Source of the DNA: Ralstonia wenshanensis
GTDB lineage: Bacteria > Pseudomonadota > Gammaproteobacteria > Burkholderiales > Burkholderiaceae
Length of the DNA stretch: 64,000 nt
NCBI RefSeq assembly: GCF_021173085.1
Contig: NZ_CP076413.1
Location: 558,001 to 622,000, forward strand
Reading direction: 5' to 3'
Shown in pieces: positions 61,491 to 64,000 of this stretch. Numbering within the stretch: the stretch's first letter is position 1; every line of letters begins with the position of its first letter. The notes beneath the pieces were generated by a model. The model saw only the letters and a program-made list of their open reading frames with translations. It did no database searches and was not told the origin of the DNA. Made by a program: the position numbers and the translations under genes.

Positions 61491-62251
61491 GGGCGGTCCT
61501 CGCCGGGGCGGGCCGCGGCATCCGCGCCGGTGGGCGCGTCGACGTGTGAGCCCGGCGGCAGCGTGAGGCCGATCTCGCGCCAGAACGGTCGCAGGTCGAT
61601 CGACAACGCCACCGTCAGGAACACGGTGAGCGCGGCAAACGCCCACAAGCCCGCATCGGCTTCCAGCGACACCATGCGCGCGACTTTGATGAGCGCCACC
61701 ACCACGCCCAGCATGAATATCTCGACCATCGCCCACGGGCGGATCAGCGCTGCCGCGCGCAGCACCAGCGCTGCGGCCGGATGCTGGCGCCCACGCCATC
61801 GTGCAATGAGCAGTGGGGCAAGCACCGACATGTACATCAGCGGGAAGAACACCGTGGTGAGCGCCACCAGCACGGCGGCGAACAGCATGTCGTAGTCGTA
61901 CAGCGCCACGATGGCGCCCCACAGCGTGGTGGCGTGCCGGTTGCCGCCACCGTTCATCTCGGCAATCGGAAAGATGTTGGCGACGATGTAGACGATCAGG
62001 CCCGTCAACACCAGCGGCAGCAGTACCGAGAGCCGCTCGCTCTGGTTGCGGTACAGCTTGACGCCGCAGCGTGTGCAATGTGCCTCTTCATCCAGCGCAA
62101 TGACCTCGTGGCGATGCAGGGTGTCGCAGTGCTCGCACGCGATCCAGGCATCGGGATCGCCGGGCAGCGGCTGTGCGACCGGGGCGGCCTTGGCGTTGGG
62201 GGCGTCGCCCGCTGCGCGCCAGGACTGCGGCAGCGGGAAGGGGAATTTCAC
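61487..62251 (-). CDS. pqiA: Paraquat-inducible protein A, first half-size subunit
   Basis: About 254 aa from GTG 62251, which follows GGAG by 8 nt. The frame stays open to an ATG at 62380, but those extra ~43 residues are not family-like. A zinc-ribbon pattern (CEHCDTL and CTRCGVKL) precedes four membrane spans with LPLVLTGLIVYIVANIFPI and VEIFMLGVVVALIKV. It is the first gene of the pqi operon and forms with the second half the inner-membrane part of the lipid-transfer system. Confidence 0.9.
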   Translation of the reverse strand: MKFPFPLPQSWRAAGDAPNAKAAPVAQPLPGDPDAWIACEHCDTLHRHEVIALDEEAHCTRCGVKLYRNQSERLSVLLPLVLTGLIVYIVANIFPIAEMNGGGNRHATTLWGAIVALYDYDMLFAAVLVALTTVFFPLMYMSVLAPLLIARWRGRQHPAAALVLRAAALIRPWAMVEIFMLGVVVALIKVARMVSLEADAGLWAFAALTVFLTVALSIDLRPFWREIGLTLPPGSHVDAPTGADAAARPGEDRP

Positions 62252-62502
62252 GTTAACAGCTCCATCGTCGGGCTGAAGGCGCGATGGCGGCGTTGCAGAT
62301 GCAAGCACCGGAGCACGGACAGCCGGGCAGGCGATTATACATACACGATTGAATGTATAGCTGAGTGCGGACCTCCGCATTTTGACGCACGGTCACAAGC
62401 AAATATCCCGCCAATCCGCACGATCGACATGACATGGCGTGACGGCGGAACGGGCCTTGCTGCCGTCGAAGGGGCACGTTCTCAACCTCAAAGGAGCAAT
62501 TC

Positions 62503-63003
62503 ATGACGTATCTCCGTGCCTCTTCTTTAATCGTCGCACTGGCACTGGCGCTGGCGGGCGGTACCGCCTCGGCGTATGCCCAGACGGGGGCAACCCAATC
62601 CAATAGCACGGCTGGCGGCAGCAGCATGTCTCCAGCGGGTGGCACCGGCACCGGCGCAACTGCGACGGGCACGGCGGGGGCCGCCGCCGACAGCAATTCC
62701 GCCAACAGCGGCCGGGACGCCCCCCGAAACCGCAACGCCACCGGTAAGCAAGGGCACTCCGGCAATATGCGCTCGCGCTCGAGCGGCGGTTACGGCGGGA
62801 GTGCCAATGATGCGACCGGCAGCGCGACCGGTGGCGGCTCGGGTGGAATGGGCGTAGGCGCCCCAGGTAACGGCGGGTCGATGGGAGCGCCCGGCGGCGG
62901 TAGTGGCGGTGGGGCTGCTGGCCCGGGCGGCGGCAGTGGCGGTGCGGGTACCGGAGGCGCCGGCGGGGCGGCGGGCGGCAGTGCCGGTGGTGGCAGCCGC
63001 TAG
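62503..63003 (+). CDS. Secreted glycine-rich protein
   Basis: 166 aa. The signal peptide ends near SAYAQT. The mature part is low-complexity: Ser/Thr/Ala/Asn first, then Gly-rich (~100-166) with GGGSGG-type runs. AAAGGAG lies before ATG 62503. No structured domain is seen. Such proteins may be matrix or stress components, but the sequence gives no further hint. Its TAG stop lies inside a hairpin shared with the convergent fghA gene. Confidence 0.7.
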   Translation: MTYLRASSLIVALALALAGGTASAYAQTGATQSNSTAGGSSMSPAGGTGTGATATGTAGAAADSNSANSGRDAPRNRNATGKQGHSGNMRSRSSGGYGGSANDATGSATGGGSGGMGVGAPGNGGSMGAPGGGSGGGAAGPGGGSGGAGTGGAGGAAGGSAGGGSR

Positions 63004-63032
63004 CCCAGCCGCGCGCTTACCTGCGGCTAGCG
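62998..63032. terminator. Shared hairpin at two converging stop codons
   Basis: CGCTAGCC (62998-63005) and GGCTAGCG (63025-63032) pair perfectly. Each arm contains the TAG stop of one of the two converging genes. The loop is 19 nt and no T-tract follows, so it may act as a weak terminator. Confidence 0.4.
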
Positions 63033-63890
63033 CAGTTGTGCTGCGTGATGCAGCAGGTGGTCTTCGATGAAGCTCTCGATGAAGTAGTAGCCGTGATCGT
63101 ATCCCGGGTGGCGGCGCAGTTGCAGCGGTTGCCCGGCTGCGGCGCACGCCGCGGCAAAGTCATCGGGGTACAACTGCTCGGCGAGAAATTTGTCGGCCTC
63201 GCCCTGATCGATCAGGATGCCGCCGGGGAACGGGCACGATGCCTGCCGCATCAACTGGGTGGCGTCGTGGGCTGCCCAGGCGGCGCGATCGTCCCCGAGA
63301 TATCCGGTGAACGCCTTGATGCCCCACGGGCACACAGACGGATGCGCGATGGGCGCAAACGCAGAGACGGAAGCGAAGCGCTCCCGGTGGCGCAAGGCCA
63401 GCGTCAACGCGCCGTGGCCGCCCATCGAATGCCCAAAGATGCCGATGCGTCCCGGTGCCACCGGAAAGGCCACGCGCGCGATGTGGTGCAGCTCGTCGGC
63501 AATGTAGCTTTCCATGCGGTAGTGCTGGCGCCACGGTGCCTGCGTGGCGTCGAGGTAGAAGCCGGCGGCGATGCCGAAATCCCAGCTATCGGTTTCGCCG
63601 GGGATGTTTGCATCGCGCGGGCTGGTGTCAGGCGCGATGAGGATGAGGCCTTCACGTGCTGCCACGCGCTGCGCGCCGGCCTTGATGGCGAACGTCTCCT
63701 CCGTACACGTCAGGCCTGCCAGATAGAAGAGTGCCGGGCAGCGCGTGCCTGCCAGGGCCTGCGGGGGCAGGTAGACCGAGAAGCGCATCGGCAGCCCGAT
63801 TGCCGTCGATGCATGCCGATAGAAGCGCTGCACGCCGCCAAAGCAGGCGTGCTCCGAAAGGAGTTCAAGTTCCGGTACCGGGATCGTCAT
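63027..63890 (-). CDS. fghA: S-formylglutathione hydrolase
   Basis: 287 aa, esterase D-type alpha/beta hydrolase that completes glutathione-dependent formaldehyde oxidation by releasing formate. The nucleophile elbow is GIFGHSMGGHGALTLAL near residue 147, and PGYDHGYYFIESFIEDHL near the C-terminus holds the catalytic His. The N-terminal YLPPQALAG and LAGLTCTEETF blocks are typical. It lies 22 bp downstream of the alcohol dehydrogenase on the same strand, the usual operon order. Confidence 0.96.
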   Translation of the reverse strand: MTIPVPELELLSEHACFGGVQRFYRHASTAIGLPMRFSVYLPPQALAGTRCPALFYLAGLTCTEETFAIKAGAQRVAAREGLILIAPDTSPRDANIPGETDSWDFGIAAGFYLDATQAPWRQHYRMESYIADELHHIARVAFPVAPGRIGIFGHSMGGHGALTLALRHRERFASVSAFAPIAHPSVCPWGIKAFTGYLGDDRAAWAAHDATQLMRQASCPFPGGILIDQGEADKFLAEQLYPDDFAAACAAAGQPLQLRRHPGYDHGYYFIESFIEDHLLHHAAQLR

Positions 63891-63912
63891 CGCGTGGCTC
63901 CATCCTCAAGGT

Positions 63913-64000
63913 TCAATACAGCACGACCGAACGGATCGACTCGCCGCGCTTCATCAGTTCGAAGCCCTCGTTGATGCGCTCCAGCGGCAGCCTGTGCGTG
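63913..64000 (-). CDS. adhC: S-(hydroxymethyl)glutathione dehydrogenase / class III alcohol dehydrogenase, C-terminal fragment
   Basis: The minus strand reads in from the right edge and ends in a TGA at 63913-63915. The ~28 residues seen end INEGFELMKRGESIRSVVLY, which is the C-terminus of class III (glutathione-dependent formaldehyde) dehydrogenase. It uses NAD to oxidise S-hydroxymethylglutathione, making the substrate of fghA next door. Most of the gene lies outside the window. Confidence 0.9.
   Translation of the reverse strand, partial: THRLPLERINEGFELMKRGESIRSVVLY

Overview
The window is a high-GC chromosomal segment from a betaproteobacterium, most likely a Ralstonia species of the pickettii/insidiosa/mannitolilytica or solanacearum group. 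This rests on gene order recalled for Ralstonia (sucCD, a TerC protein, pilA and a PglL-type oligosaccharyltransferase; pgk-pyk-fba-purC-purE-purK) and on protein content. No database search was run. No rRNA, tRNA, CRISPR array, integrase or insertion sequence was seen. Nearly all of the sequence is genic.

Layout. 1-2.5 kb: the end of a DUF2889-like gene, then sucCD (TCA cycle). 2.6-6.7 kb: a TerC membrane protein, pilA behind a near-consensus sigma-54 promoter, a PglL/O-antigen-ligase-like glycosyltransferase and a second, lower-GC pilin. 6.7-12.5 kb: moaC, a BepA-like M48 protease, a YheT hydrolase pair, an NTF2-like protein, waaF and a zinc-finger protein. 12.7-14.8 kb: the azlCD-rarD transporter operon. 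14.9-22.6 kb: central metabolism (pgk, pyk, fba) and purine synthesis (purC, purE, purK) with tsaC. 22.7-32.2 kb: a GDSL lipoprotein, a TPR protein, dacB-mobB, a ku-ligD end-joining operon and an MFS transporter. 32.4-35.6 kb: a secreted repeat protein, a secreted unknown, and phnM with its DUF1045 partner.

35.7-40.6 kb is a signalling block: a PAS-GAF-PAS-GGDEF-EAL protein and a soluble chemoreceptor. It ends in a 21-bp tandem repeat array and a long imperfect palindrome. 40.6-48.1 kb looks like an uncharacterised catabolic island: MFS transporter, amidase, DUF2848 protein, GntR regulator, flavin monooxygenase, periplasmic binding protein and MarR regulator. 48.2-51.5 kb holds an HD-GYP phosphodiesterase behind a perfect-looking sigma-28 promoter, plus unknowns. 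51.6-56.8 kb holds a DUF2946 protein with a TonB-dependent receptor and a run of small, mostly disordered proteins. 56.9-58.4 kb is a MocR-type regulator. 58.4-62.3 kb is a pqiA-pqiA-pqiB-pqiC lipid-transport operon with overlapping start and stop codons. The end carries a glycine-rich secreted protein and the glutathione-dependent formaldehyde pair fghA-adhC (adhC is cut by the window edge).

The genes point to a motile, piliated, metabolically versatile soil or water bacterium. Surface behaviour (type IV pili, pilin glycosylation, c-di-GMP enzymes, chemoreceptor) is the main theme outside housekeeping genes. The most unusual items are the 21-bp repeat array starting right after the chemoreceptor stop codon, the catabolic island, the secreted DPY-QGAK repeat protein, and several clean candidate operators (MocR direct repeats, GntR palindrome, a 6-1-6 palindrome before the TonB receptor operon).
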